Source: a virus. Taken from it: 64,000 bases of DNA. Position numbers and translations under genes: made by a program. The DNA lies in the IMG/VR virus record IMGVR_UViG_3300046791_000095, positions 1 to 64,000 of that record; one strand, given 5' to 3'. A model generated the notes under the pieces. It was not told where the DNA came from. It saw only the letters and a program-made list of their open reading frames with translations, and ran no database searches. Shown here in pieces: positions 7,114 to 14,734 of the stretch (its first letter is position 1; each line of letters begins with the position of its first letter).

Positions 7114-7963
7114 TGGGCATCGGTACCTGCTGAACGCCGTCACGGCGATTCATGAGGATGTCCTTGTTGTCATCGGCGAGTCTGAGGCACGCGGAACGAT
7201 GAAGAACCCGTTGCCCTTCTCTGTCCGTGAAGCTATGGTCAGAGAAGCATACCCGAAGGTGAAAGTCGTGCAGTTGCGTGACTGCTCCTCAGACGAGAAG
7301 TGGTCGTACAATCTCGATACGCGAATTTGGGACGAACGAAGCGGATACGAACTTGGAAAAGGAGCGATGCTGTACGGTGGCCGTGACAGTTTCCTCAATC
7401 ATTACCAAGGAGAGTATCCGACGTTTGAACTTCCTCCGGTGCGGCCGATGTCAGGCACAGAAATTCGTGAGGCTGTTTGCCAGCGGGATAGTGAAGAGTT
7501 CCGTGCCGGAATGATCTTCGCAGCGAAGAATCGCTATCCCACATCGTACCAGACGGTGGACGTAGCCATCTTGAATCAAAGCGAGCAGATTCTCCTCGGA
7601 AGAAAGAAGGGTGATGGCGACGCGTGGAGATTCATTGGGGGCTTCGTTAGTCCCAAGGACCCCACGCTTGAATACACGGTGATGCGTGAAGTACGAGAAG
7701 AGACTGGTCTAGAGGTCGGGTCTCCCCGCTACATCGGTTCTTTCCAGGTGGAGGACTACCGATACCCTTCGGACGGTCCAGATAGAATCATGACTGCCCT
7801 CTTCACCGTCAAGTACGTATTCGGTTCACCCGAGCCGTCTGACGACATCGACGATTGTTGTTGGTTCTCGTTACATGATCTTCCTGACATCGTTCCACAA
7901 CATCATCCGCTGGTGCATCTACTCCTCGGCTATCGTGCCATGAAAGGACTACCCGATGCTTGA
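7055..7963 (+). CDS. Bifunctional NMN adenylyltransferase / Nudix hydrolase
   Basis: Residues 1-170 resemble the NadM-type nucleotidyltransferase: VVVRLQVPRLHDGHRYLL carries the HxGH signature and RPMSGTEIREAV the C-terminal ISxTxIR-type motif. Residues 170-302 are a Nudix domain with box GGFVSPKDPTLEYTVMREVR followed by EETGLEVG. NadM-Nudix fusions occur in some bacteria and large phages. The first domain makes NAD+ from NMN and ATP; the second hydrolyses ADP-ribose-like compounds. GTG start after GGGAGAACAGA, with a 59-nt overlap with the helicase gene. It precedes NAMPT, so the two form an NAD+ salvage pair. Confidence 0.85.
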   Translation: MKSEHLGVVVVRLQVPRLHDGHRYLLNAVTAIHEDVLVVIGESEARGTMKNPLPFSVREAMVREAYPKVKVVQLRDCSSDEKWSYNLDTRIWDERSGYELGKGAMLYGGRDSFLNHYQGEYPTFELPPVRPMSGTEIREAVCQRDSEEFRAGMIFAAKNRYPTSYQTVDVAILNQSEQILLGRKKGDGDAWRFIGGFVSPKDPTLEYTVMREVREETGLEVGSPRYIGSFQVEDYRYPSDGPDRIMTALFTVKYVFGSPEPSDDIDDCCWFSLHDLPDIVPQHHPLVHLLLGYRAMKGLPDA

Positions 7964-9332
7964 GAACAACATCATCCTCGCGACCGACAGCTACAAGGTC
8001 ACCCACTGGAAGCAGTATCCGAAGGGAACGCAGCGTGTGTTCTCCTTTCTCGAATCTCGGGGTGGCGAGTTCAAGACCACGACCTTCTTCGGTCTCTCCT
8101 ACATCATCAAGCGGTTCCTCGCTGGCAAGGTTGTCACTCACGAGAAGATCGCGGAGGCGCGCGAGTTCTTCAAGCTTCACTTCGGTGACGACACCCTCTT
8201 CAATCTGGACGACTGGAACTACATCCTCGCCATGCATGGTGGACAACTCCCGGTCTCCATCCGTGCCATCCCTGAAGGCACTACCGTTCCCACTGGTAAC
8301 GTCCTCATGACCATCGAGAACACGGACCCGAACGTGCCGTGGCTCACGAACTACCTAGAAACGATCCTCATGCAGGTGTGGTACCCGACGACCGTCTGCA
8401 CCCAGTCGCGTGCGATGAAGCAGGACATCAGTGAGGCAATGAGGTTGTCGGGCGCCGACATGGCTGGTCTCCCGTTCAAGCTCCACGACTTCGGCTACCG
8501 GGGCAGTACTTCGTTCGAGTCGGCCGGCATCGGCGGCTGCGCGCACCTCGTGAACTTCATGGGCACCGACACGATGGCTGCCTTGCAGGTCGCTCGAAAC
8601 TACTACAACGAGCCGATGGCTGGCTTCAGTATCCCCGCTGCCGAGCACAGTACGATGACGGCATGGGGAAAGACGAACGAGGCCGAGGCGTACCGGAACA
8701 TGCTGGAGCAGTTCCCGAAGGGCTTGGTTGCGGTCGTCAGCGATAGCTACGACATCTATCACGCGTGCAGTGAAATCTGGGGTGACGAGTTGAAGGATCA
8801 GGTCCTCAACCGTGACGGTGTCGTCATCATCCGCCCGGACAGTGGTGATCCTGTCAAGGTCATCCTGAGTCTGCTGAGCATCCTGGGTGACAAGTTCGGG
8901 GTCTCGACGACGAGTACGGGCGACAGAGTTCTGAATCCGAAGGTGCGCCTGATTCAGGGCGACGGGATCGACCGAGAGATGTTGACTCACATCCTCGATG
9001 CAATGCTCGATGAGAAGTGGTCCATCGACAACATCGCGTTCGGTTCTGGTGGTGGCCTACTCCAGAAGGTGAACCGCGATACCTGCAAGTTCGCTCTGAA
9101 GTGCAGTGCCATCGAAGTCAATGGCAAGTGGCTTGACGTGATGAAGGACCCGATCACGGACAGTGGGAAGCGGTCGAAGGCGGGCCGGCTGATCCTCGTC
9201 AAGGATAAGGGTGGATACCGGACTGTGCAGGAAGGGAGTAGTGGCTCGAACCTTCTCGAAGAGGTCTTCCGTAACGGTCAGCACATCCTTCCTCCGACGC
9301 TGTCGGGGATTCGGGAGCGAGCTTCGCGCTAA
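7956..9332 (+). CDS. nadV: Nicotinamide phosphoribosyltransferase (NAMPT)
   Basis: Full-length (458 residues) member of the NAMPT/NadV family, which makes NMN from nicotinamide and PRPP. Conserved blocks are DSYKVTHWKQYP (about 11-22), DFGYRGSTSFESAGIGG, the catalytic-His region IPAAEHSTMTAW, VSDSYDIYHA, the phosphate-binding RPDSGDP and FGSGGGLLQKVNRDT. The start overlaps the upstream NMN adenylyltransferase by 8 nt, so the two steps nicotinamide to NMN to NAD+ are translationally coupled. Confidence 0.93.
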   Translation: MLENNIILATDSYKVTHWKQYPKGTQRVFSFLESRGGEFKTTTFFGLSYIIKRFLAGKVVTHEKIAEAREFFKLHFGDDTLFNLDDWNYILAMHGGQLPVSIRAIPEGTTVPTGNVLMTIENTDPNVPWLTNYLETILMQVWYPTTVCTQSRAMKQDISEAMRLSGADMAGLPFKLHDFGYRGSTSFESAGIGGCAHLVNFMGTDTMAALQVARNYYNEPMAGFSIPAAEHSTMTAWGKTNEAEAYRNMLEQFPKGLVAVVSDSYDIYHACSEIWGDELKDQVLNRDGVVIIRPDSGDPVKVILSLLSILGDKFGVSTTSTGDRVLNPKVRLIQGDGIDREMLTHILDAMLDEKWSIDNIAFGSGGGLLQKVNRDTCKFALKCSAIEVNGKWLDVMKDPITDSGKRSKAGRLILVKDKGGYRTVQEGSSGSNLLEEVFRNGQHILPPTLSGIRERASR

Positions 9333-9604
9333 TGAAGATCAAGCGGATGAAGTTCCTTGGCTACTGCCCGAAGTGTGGTAAGGACGTAGCTTCGGATTAC
9401 TGCGATGAGTGTCAGGCATACACCCAGGAACCTGAGGAAGAGGAACCATGCCGGTCTTCACGTACCGATGCCCCGAAGGGCACGAGTGGGATGAGTTCAG
9501 ATCGAAGTCGGAAGGCTCAGAAGTATCAGAAGGAAGCTGTCCGACGTGCTCGCCGAGAGAAGAACGCTTCGAGGCAAACGGACGAAAAGTCCCGGCCAGA
9601 GTGA
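9332..9604 (+). CDS. Zinc-ribbon protein (overlaps next gene)
   Basis: The ATG overlaps the TAA of the NAMPT gene by one base. The N-terminus has YCPKCGKDVASDYCDEC, a CxxC-x8-CxxC zinc ribbon, followed by an acidic linker and a basic tail. From residue 39 onward it is overlapped in another frame by the FmdB-like gene, so the C-terminal half may or may not be selected as protein. Function unknown. Confidence 0.55.
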   Translation: MKIKRMKFLGYCPKCGKDVASDYCDECQAYTQEPEEEEPCRSSRTDAPKGTSGMSSDRSRKAQKYQKEAVRRARREKNASRQTDEKSRPE

Positions 9605-9666
9605 ACGCATCATTCAAGGGTCGCGGTTGGACTCCAAAGTTCTACCCGAATCGGGAGGGAAAGTGA
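9448..9666 (+). CDS. FmdB-like zinc-ribbon protein (72 aa)
   Basis: MPVFTYRCPEGHEWDEF has the opening pattern of the FmdB/CxxC putative regulatory family (MPxYxYxCxxCG), here with CPEGHE replacing one CxxC, and a later CPTC completes a zinc site. The C-terminus KGRGWTPKFYP also fits that family. The RBS is GAGGAAGAGGAACC. It overlaps the previous gene by about 157 nt. Likely a small metal-binding or nucleic-acid-associated protein. Confidence 0.65.
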   Translation: MPVFTYRCPEGHEWDEFRSKSEGSEVSEGSCPTCSPREERFEANGRKVPARVNASFKGRGWTPKFYPNREGK

Positions 9667-9803
9667 GCACTGATGTCTGGGACAAGATCGCAGAAAAAGC
9701 GTTCCGCGAAGCATGCGCCGTCAAGTGCTCCCTCGCTGAGTTCAAGCAAGGACTCAATAGGATTGCGGAGAGGTTCGCAGAAGAAGCAGAGTACGCAGGC
9801 TAG
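9663..9803 (+). CDS. Hypothetical small protein (46 aa)
   Basis: GTG start overlapping the previous stop (GTGA). Mostly one predicted amphipathic helix (DKIAEKAFREACAVK, FKQGLNRIAERFAEEAEYAG). No recognised family. Confidence 0.5.
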   Translation: MSTDVWDKIAEKAFREACAVKCSLAEFKQGLNRIAERFAEEAEYAG

Positions 9804-9804
9804 A

Positions 9805-9818
9805 TGTAGTTGCAACTA
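9805..9818. repeat. 14-bp perfect palindrome
   Basis: GTAGTTGCAACTAC is its own reverse complement and lies in the 66-bp gap between two genes. The same gap contains a possible 14-codon Cys-rich frame (MACGGCAECRGVKS) at 9829-9873 without a clear ribosome site. The palindrome could be an operator or chance. Confidence 0.4.
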
Positions 9819-9869
9819 CTGGATCATCATGGCATGCGGCGGATGCGCCGAGTGCCGAGGAGTAAAATC

Positions 9870-10097
9870 ATGAGCAACTCTCAGCAGTCGTACCAGAGCG
9901 GAGGCGTCGGGTTCACCGGCCTTCTCGCCGTTGCGTTCATCGTCCTGAAGCTCATCGGAGTCATTCACTGGTCGTGGTGGTGGGTCACTGCTCCCCTCTG
10001 GGGCGGTCTTGCGATCTTCATCGCGATCATGATCGTCCTGCTTCTCGTCTTGGGCATTGGCGAACTCATTGGTGGACATCAGCGTCCGCCTCGGTAA
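9870..10097 (+). CDS. Two-helix membrane protein (75 aa)
   Basis: Start MSNSQQS follows GGAGTAAAATC. Two hydrophobic segments (GFTGLLAVAFIVLKLIGVI; LAIFIAIMIVLLLVLGIG) flank the aromatic loop HWSWWWVTAPLW. This layout resembles the small phage membrane proteins annotated as transmembrane Fragile-X-F. Probably in the inner membrane, role unknown. It precedes rtcB by 13 nt. Confidence 0.65.
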   Translation: MSNSQQSYQSGGVGFTGLLAVAFIVLKLIGVIHWSWWWVTAPLWGGLAIFIAIMIVLLLVLGIGELIGGHQRPPR

Positions 10098-10110
10098 GAA
10101 AGGAAATTCT

Positions 10111-11400
10111 GTGAGCAACATTCGCTGGTTCACCGACATCAACGAGGTTGAGCCCGAAGCGCGTGCGCAGGTGGAACGGACGGCGAGCATGCCCTTCGTC
10201 AAAGGCGTAGCCGTCATGCCTGATGTTCACTTCGGCAGAGGCTCGACTGTGGGCACCGTTGTGGCTACGAAGGGTGCAGTCATGCCTGCCTGTGTGGGCG
10301 TGGACATCGGCTGTGGGATGATCGCGGTCCGGACGAATCTCAAGCCCGAGGCTGTGCGCCCGCATCTCGTGAAGATTCGTGAGGGCATCGAACGACGCAT
10401 CCCGCTCGGGATCGGCCAGCGGGGGATGAACTCGAAGATTCTCCCGACGGCCGAGTCACGCATTGCGATGCTCGAAGCTGAGGCTGCGCACGCGTGGGCC
10501 GATGTGAATCACATGAACGCCCGCGCGAAGGACTGGCGGAGTCAGTTGGGCTCCCTCGGTGGGGGTAATCACTTCATCGAGGTGTGCGTGGGACGCTCCT
10601 TCGACAACTACGACGCCGATAGTGTTGGATTTCCTTTTGGCCCGGAGGAGGTCTGGGTCATCCTTCACTCTGGCTCGCGCGGTGTTGGCAACAAGACGGG
10701 AACTCACTGGACCCAGGTTGCCAAGAAGCAGGCGGCCCGGTACAAGTACGACACGTACCTGCCTGATGCTGATCTCGCGTACCTTGTGCAGGAGAGCGAG
10801 GAGTACCATCAGTACATGAAGGAGTTGTACTGGTGTCAGTCCTTCGCGCAACTCAACCGTGACGAGATGATGGATCGGGTTATCAATGAACTGTCTTACA
10901 CACTGTGCGGTGGATACGGAACTCCTGCTCTTCCGTTTGACATCGATCTGCGGAAGGACATGGAGTCTGACAGGCTCATTGAAGTCGAGCGCATCAACTG
11001 TCATCATAACTACGTCAGCAAGGAGCATCATGATGGCGACAACGTCCTCATCACCCGGAAGGGCGCAATACTGGCGTCTGATGGAACGCGCGGGCTCATT
11101 CCCGGTTCGATGGGGGCGAGCAGTTTCATCGTTACGGGCCTTGGGCATTCCGGAGCGTACTGTAGCGCACCTCATGGGGCTGGCCGCAGAATGTCTCGAA
11201 CGGCAGCACGAAAGCAGTTCACTCTCGAAGGAGTCACGCAAGAGATGGCGTCGCTCGGCATTGAAGCCCGAGTCCGCGAAGCAATCGTTGACGAAGCTCC
11301 GGGCGCGTACAAGAACATCGACATCGTGATGTTCGATGCGCGGGAGCTTGTGCGTCCGACGCACGTCCTGAATCAACTCATCAGCGTGAAGGGAGACTGA
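10111..11400 (+). CDS. rtcB: RtcB-type RNA ligase
   Basis: Family hallmarks of the GTP- and Mn-dependent 3'-phosphate/5'-OH RNA ligase: MPDVHFGRGSTVG, ACVGVDIGCGM (metal-binding Cys and Asp), LGSLGGGNHFIE, LHSGSRGVG, HHNYVSKEHH, and SAPHGAGRRMSR with the guanylylated-His region. GTG start after AAGGAAATTCT; 429 residues, near the bacterial length. It joins ends left by metal-independent ribonucleases, including many anticodon nucleases and toxins. It lies close to a second RNA ligase and shares an operon direction with cca. Confidence 0.93.
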   Translation: MSNIRWFTDINEVEPEARAQVERTASMPFVKGVAVMPDVHFGRGSTVGTVVATKGAVMPACVGVDIGCGMIAVRTNLKPEAVRPHLVKIREGIERRIPLGIGQRGMNSKILPTAESRIAMLEAEAAHAWADVNHMNARAKDWRSQLGSLGGGNHFIEVCVGRSFDNYDADSVGFPFGPEEVWVILHSGSRGVGNKTGTHWTQVAKKQAARYKYDTYLPDADLAYLVQESEEYHQYMKELYWCQSFAQLNRDEMMDRVINELSYTLCGGYGTPALPFDIDLRKDMESDRLIEVERINCHHNYVSKEHHDGDNVLITRKGAILASDGTRGLIPGSMGASSFIVTGLGHSGAYCSAPHGAGRRMSRTAARKQFTLEGVTQEMASLGIEARVREAIVDEAPGAYKNIDIVMFDARELVRPTHVLNQLISVKGD

Positions 11401-11402
11401 GG

Positions 11403-11594
11403 ATGAACTGCCCGGGCGACCGGCACAACTGGCGCAGAATCTTCTGGTGGACATCACGGCTCCTTTCGTGCGTCGCTTGCGGAAGAATTGCTGTGAAGAC
11501 GAGTCAGGTCACGTACAGTATGTTCAAGCACGAGGCTGTGCAGATCGGTGGCTACGCACCCGACCACACCTCTTCTTGGCACAGAGGAGCGTAA
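11403..11594 (+). CDS. Hypothetical CxxC protein (63 aa)
   Basis: Start two bases after rtcB, with GGGAGACTGAGG upstream. Contains CVACGRI and several Trp and His residues (HNWRRIFWW). It may bind one metal. No family recognised. It lies between the two RNA ligases. Confidence 0.5.
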   Translation: MNCPGDRHNWRRIFWWTSRLLSCVACGRIAVKTSQVTYSMFKHEAVQIGGYAPDHTSSWHRGA

Positions 11595-11595
11595 G

Positions 11596-12615
11596 ATGTC
11601 TTCTTGGACTTCATACCCGAAGGTGTGGTCGATGGGCCACCGGCTCGTGCAGGACCTCCTGCTAGATGACGTGATCGTCGAGGAGAAGGTAGATGGGAGT
11701 CAGTTCTCGTTTGGCCTCATCGATGGAGAACTCAAGATCAAGTCGAAGGGCGCGATCATCTACCCCGATGCTCCTCCTGCCATGTTTCGGGGCGCAGTGG
11801 AAACAGTCCTCTCGATCCAGGACAAGCTCATTCCTGGGTGGACGTATCGCGCTGAAGTACTCAGCCGGCCGAAGCACAACGTACTGGCCTACGACCGCGT
11901 CCCGCAGGGGAACCTCATCCTATTCGACATCGCGGTCGGTCTCGAAGACTACATGCTGCGTAGCATGAAAGTAGCAGAAGCTCAGGTGCTCGGTCTGGAG
12001 ATCGTGCCTGTCGTCTACACGGGCAAGGTCACCTCGGCTGAGCAGGTGATCGCGCTCCTTGACCGTACCAGCATCCTCGGCGGCCAGAAGATCGAAGGCG
12101 TCGTCGTCAAGAACTACAGCCGCTTTGGAATCGACGGCAAGCCGCTCATGGCGAAGTACGTCGCCGAGGCGTTCAAGGAGGTCCACAAGGGTGAGTGGCG
12201 GAAGGAGAACCCGACAAACAACGATGTCGTGACTCTCCTCGTCAACTCGCTCCGCACTCCTGCACGGTGGTCCAAGGCGGTGCAGCATCTCCGCGAAGCC
12301 GGGACGCTCACCGACTCTCCGAAGGACATCGGTCCTCTGCTGCATGAGATGCAGAAGGACGTGGAGGAGGAAGAGAAGCAGTTGATCATCGAGCGGCTCT
12401 ATAAGTGGGCGTGGCCCCATATCCGTCGAGGGATCACCCACGGGTTCCCGGAGTGGTACAAGGAGCAGCTTCTCGTGAAGCAGTTCGAGACGATGCGGGA
12501 TCAAGGGATTGTCGTGGATGATGCTGTCCGCTCGCTCGCTGACATTCCCCTTGGTGTCCGTGAGCCTTGGTGTACGTGCCGCGAAGGACACGAGTGTGAA
12601 GGACACCGCGCATGA
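11596..12615 (+). CDS. ATP-dependent RNA ligase (Rnl2-like)
   Basis: Nucleotidyltransferase-superfamily ligase. Motif I is EEKVDGSQF with the AMP-accepting Lys at about residue 31; motif III-like segments are in YRAEVLSRPK and LILFDIAVG; motif IV is EGVVVKNY (167-174) and motif V includes LMAKYV (about 185-190). The ~120-residue C-terminal region is helical and ends CTCREGHECEGH. It seals 3'-OH/5'-phosphate ends, complementary to RtcB. RBS GAGGAGCGTAAG. Substrate preference (nicked tRNA is likely) is inferred from family and context. Confidence 0.85.
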   Translation: MSSWTSYPKVWSMGHRLVQDLLLDDVIVEEKVDGSQFSFGLIDGELKIKSKGAIIYPDAPPAMFRGAVETVLSIQDKLIPGWTYRAEVLSRPKHNVLAYDRVPQGNLILFDIAVGLEDYMLRSMKVAEAQVLGLEIVPVVYTGKVTSAEQVIALLDRTSILGGQKIEGVVVKNYSRFGIDGKPLMAKYVAEAFKEVHKGEWRKENPTNNDVVTLLVNSLRTPARWSKAVQHLREAGTLTDSPKDIGPLLHEMQKDVEEEEKQLIIERLYKWAWPHIRRGITHGFPEWYKEQLLVKQFETMRDQGIVVDDAVRSLADIPLGVREPWCTCREGHECEGHRA

Positions 12616-12710
12616 CGAGGCTCTCTGATCGAATCCCCTATTCCTGGGGCTGGTGGTGGCGATACCTCCTCGACTGGTGGTATCGGTTTATCGGACGGAG
12701 GAAGCGATGA
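12612..12710 (+). CDS. Trp-rich cationic micropeptide (32 aa)
   Basis: The frame fills the space between two genes with ATGA overlaps at both ends, which is the best evidence that it is translated. It carries six Trp, three Tyr and eight Arg/Lys in 32 residues, with core SWGWWWRYLLDWWYRF and tail RRKR. The composition resembles membrane-active or host-inhibitory peptides. There is no homology evidence. Confidence 0.55.
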   Translation: MTRLSDRIPYSWGWWWRYLLDWWYRFIGRRKR

Positions 12711-12985
12711 GTCACCCGACAGTTCTCGGTCCGTGGTACGTGGTGCAACGACTCGTTGTTCTCCCGGACGGTGCTACTGCTGAAGCCTGGGAGAAGATGA
12801 AGACGGACACTATCGAGTACTACACCGCAATGGAAGATGGAGACCGGTCGTGGCAGAGCAACAAGAAGCTCGCTCTCCTCTTCATGTCTCTTCACAGTGC
12901 AGCGCGTGTTCGCGAGTCTGAGGTTGCAGAGATTCGCGTGCTCACGACGCGGGAGGAAGCCAATGAGTTCGGACGTGGAGAGTAG
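12707..12985 (+). CDS. Hypothetical protein (92 aa)
   Basis: The start MSHPTVL overlaps the micropeptide stop and has GGACGGAGG upstream. Predicted alpha/beta fold with an N-terminal beta strand pair (WYVVQRLVVLPDG) and helices (SAARVRESEVAEIRVL). Overlaps the next gene by 23 nt. No recognised domain. Confidence 0.6.
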   Translation: MSHPTVLGPWYVVQRLVVLPDGATAEAWEKMKTDTIEYYTAMEDGDRSWQSNKKLALLFMSLHSAARVRESEVAEIRVLTTREEANEFGRGE

Positions 12986-13277
12986 TTTCAACGAGTTGAA
13001 GACGGTCACTCGTGTTCGGGCTGAACTCGAACGCGCACAGGAGAAGCACCCCCGATGGCCGAGCGACCTTGGCCGGCAGCTTCTCGTAGTCTCTGAGGAG
13101 ATGGGTGAAGCGGTGCAGGCGGGCGTGTCACTCATGGAGTACGAAGACACGGGTGTCGATCTCGATGACTCCGCAGACCGTACTGTGTGGCACGAGTTGA
13201 ACGACAAGATCAACAACGAGATGATCCAGGTCGCCGCAATGGCGCTACGTTTCCTCATGAACAGGACGGTCAGATGA
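12963..13277 (+). CDS. MazG-like nucleotide pyrophosphohydrolase
   Basis: The all-alpha NTP pyrophosphohydrolase signature is visible: QEKHPRWPSDLGRQLLVVSE followed by EEMGEAVQA (ExxE metal-binding pair), then ELNDKINNEMIQVAAMALRF with the second acidic cluster. At 104 residues it is the single-domain form. These enzymes hydrolyse (d)NTPs to monophosphates; phage versions may tune nucleotide pools or ppGpp. It lies in an ATGA-coupled run of small genes. Confidence 0.75.
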   Translation: MSSDVESSFNELKTVTRVRAELERAQEKHPRWPSDLGRQLLVVSEEMGEAVQAGVSLMEYEDTGVDLDDSADRTVWHELNDKINNEMIQVAAMALRFLMNRTVR

Positions 13278-13462
13278 TGAATCTCAAGGAGCTATGGGCT
13301 CAGGTGGCAGGTGCGCCACTTGACGCGGAAGTGGTCATTGCGTTTACCGAGACGACGTACGAGGATGACTCCGAGATCGAGGAGGACGTTCTTGTCCCGG
13401 TCGGGCATGTCAACTTCGACCGGCAGACGAACACGATCACGATCTACGAGGTGAAGCAGTGA
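13274..13462 (+). CDS. Hypothetical protein (62 aa)
   Basis: ATGA overlap with the MazG-like gene and GTG overlap with groES. Predicted beta-rich protein with an acidic patch (TYEDDSEIEEDVLV). Its pattern resembles small conserved phage proteins that accompany nucleotide-metabolism genes, but I recognise no family. Confidence 0.55.
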   Translation: MMNLKELWAQVAGAPLDAEVVIAFTETTYEDDSEIEEDVLVPVGHVNFDRQTNTITIYEVKQ

Positions 13463-13737
13463 TCCGCCCCCTCGGTCCTCGTCTCGTGGTGAAGCGTCTG
13501 GAAGCACCGAAGCTGGCATCGGAGCACATCCTGATCCCGGAGACGATTGAGCAGAAGGCATCGCCCTTCGCCCTCGTTCTCGCTGTGGGAACTCTTCAGC
13601 AGGGTGGCATCAGTGTTGGTGACACGGTGATCCTCACCGACTACTGTGGCGCTCCATGCGTCGTTGAACTCGATGGTGAGCGAATCGACGCGATCCTCGT
13701 CCCGGAGCACGATGTACTGGCGGTCGTGGAGGAGTAA
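13459..13737 (+). CDS. groES: GroES-like co-chaperonin
   Basis: The whole 92-residue chain follows the GroES pattern: N-terminal IRPLGPRLVVKRLEAPK, a mobile-loop region (ASEHILIPETIEQKASP), LVLAVGTL, VGDTVILTDYCGAPC and the C-terminal AILVPEHDVLAVVE. No GroEL partner is in the window, so it probably caps host GroEL to fold phage proteins, as T4 gp31 does. GTG start overlapping the upstream stop. Confidence 0.9.
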   Translation: MIRPLGPRLVVKRLEAPKLASEHILIPETIEQKASPFALVLAVGTLQQGGISVGDTVILTDYCGAPCVVELDGERIDAILVPEHDVLAVVEE

Positions 13738-13739
13738 CC

Positions 13740-14153
13740 ATGAAGGTGCTAACCATCGGGACCTTCGATCTTTTCCACGAGGGTCACCTACATCTGCTTC
13801 AAGCCTGCCGTAAACTTGCGGGAGGTGACATCGTCGCCGTCGGCGTCAATACCGATGAGTTCGTGAAGAAGTTCAAGGGCGAGTACCCGGTCAACACGGA
13901 GAGAACGAGAGCGGCTGTCGTTGATAGCTGTAGGTACGTCAACCAGACGAAGTACAACACCGACGGCGGTGAATGGCTAATCAAGCTAGTCCGTCCTGAC
14001 ATCCTCGTCATCGGTAGCGACTGGGCAAAGAAGGACTACCTCGGTCAGATCGGTATGACACAGCATGCACTGGACAGTCTTGGAATCCTCCTCGTGTACG
14101 TTCCCTACACGGAAGGGATCAGCAGCACGATGATCAAGGAACGCATGCGATGA
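13740..14153 (+). CDS. TagD/cytidylyltransferase-like nucleotidyltransferase
   Basis: TIGTFDLFHEGHLHLL holds the HxGH nucleotide-binding signature; NTERTRAAVVDSCRYV and the final EGISSTMIKERM (ISSTxI motif) complete the glycerol-3-phosphate cytidylyltransferase family pattern. 137 residues, the usual length. It would activate a small phosphorylated sugar or polyol with CTP. The next gene is a GT-A glycosyltransferase whose start overlaps its stop, implying that the activated donor is used there. Confidence 0.8.
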   Translation: MKVLTIGTFDLFHEGHLHLLQACRKLAGGDIVAVGVNTDEFVKKFKGEYPVNTERTRAAVVDSCRYVNQTKYNTDGGEWLIKLVRPDILVIGSDWAKKDYLGQIGMTQHALDSLGILLVYVPYTEGISSTMIKERMR

Positions 14154-14734
14154 GCCTCACTGCCATCATCACTGCGCACCGTGCTGTCCCTTGGGGGATC
14201 ATGGAGAATCTGGCGAGGCAGACGAAGCTTCCCGGGCAGGTGCTCGTGGGAGTGTCGGAGATGCCGACCTCGATTGTTCCGAGCTTTCCTTTCCCCTTCG
14301 TCCTCACACAGTCGGCAAACGAGAACGACTTCGGCTACCGGAAGAGGAATCGTCTTCTCAGTCTCGTGACCGAGGAGTTCGTCGGGTTCTTCTGTCACGA
14401 TGACAGCTACGACAACGACTACATCGAGAGGATGTTGGAAGCAGCGAAGTCGATGGAGGCAGACGCGGTCTACTGCTCCTGGAACCAAATCCCGAACTGT
14501 GAGTTCAAGGGATGTAGCTCTACGCTCGGAAACTTCATCGTGAAGGCATCCATCCTCGAAGAGATCGGTGGCTTCCCTCCGTGCAAGAACGAAGGGCTCA
14601 GAGACGCAGAACTCATCAACGCGATTCGAGAGAAGGCTAGCCGTATCGCCCGAGTCAACATCATGCTGTACCAGCACAACGTGCCCTACTGGAAAGACAT
14701 CCAGCCGAGCGTATGGGGAGTGATTCAGCCATGA
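14150..14734 (+). CDS. GT-A family glycosyltransferase
   Basis: Short GT2-like protein with N-terminal SLTAIITAHRAVPWG and QVLVGVSE (nucleotide-binding strands) and FCHDDSYD carrying the Asp cluster expected at the metal-binding DxD site (about residues 78-85). The N-terminus has no transmembrane segment. Coupled to the TagD-like gene. It may decorate phage DNA, virion proteins or a host surface polymer; the acceptor is unknown. Confidence 0.75.
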   Translation: MSLTAIITAHRAVPWGIMENLARQTKLPGQVLVGVSEMPTSIVPSFPFPFVLTQSANENDFGYRKRNRLLSLVTEEFVGFFCHDDSYDNDYIERMLEAAKSMEADAVYCSWNQIPNCEFKGCSSTLGNFIVKASILEEIGGFPPCKNEGLRDAELINAIREKASRIARVNIMLYQHNVPYWKDIQPSVWGVIQP

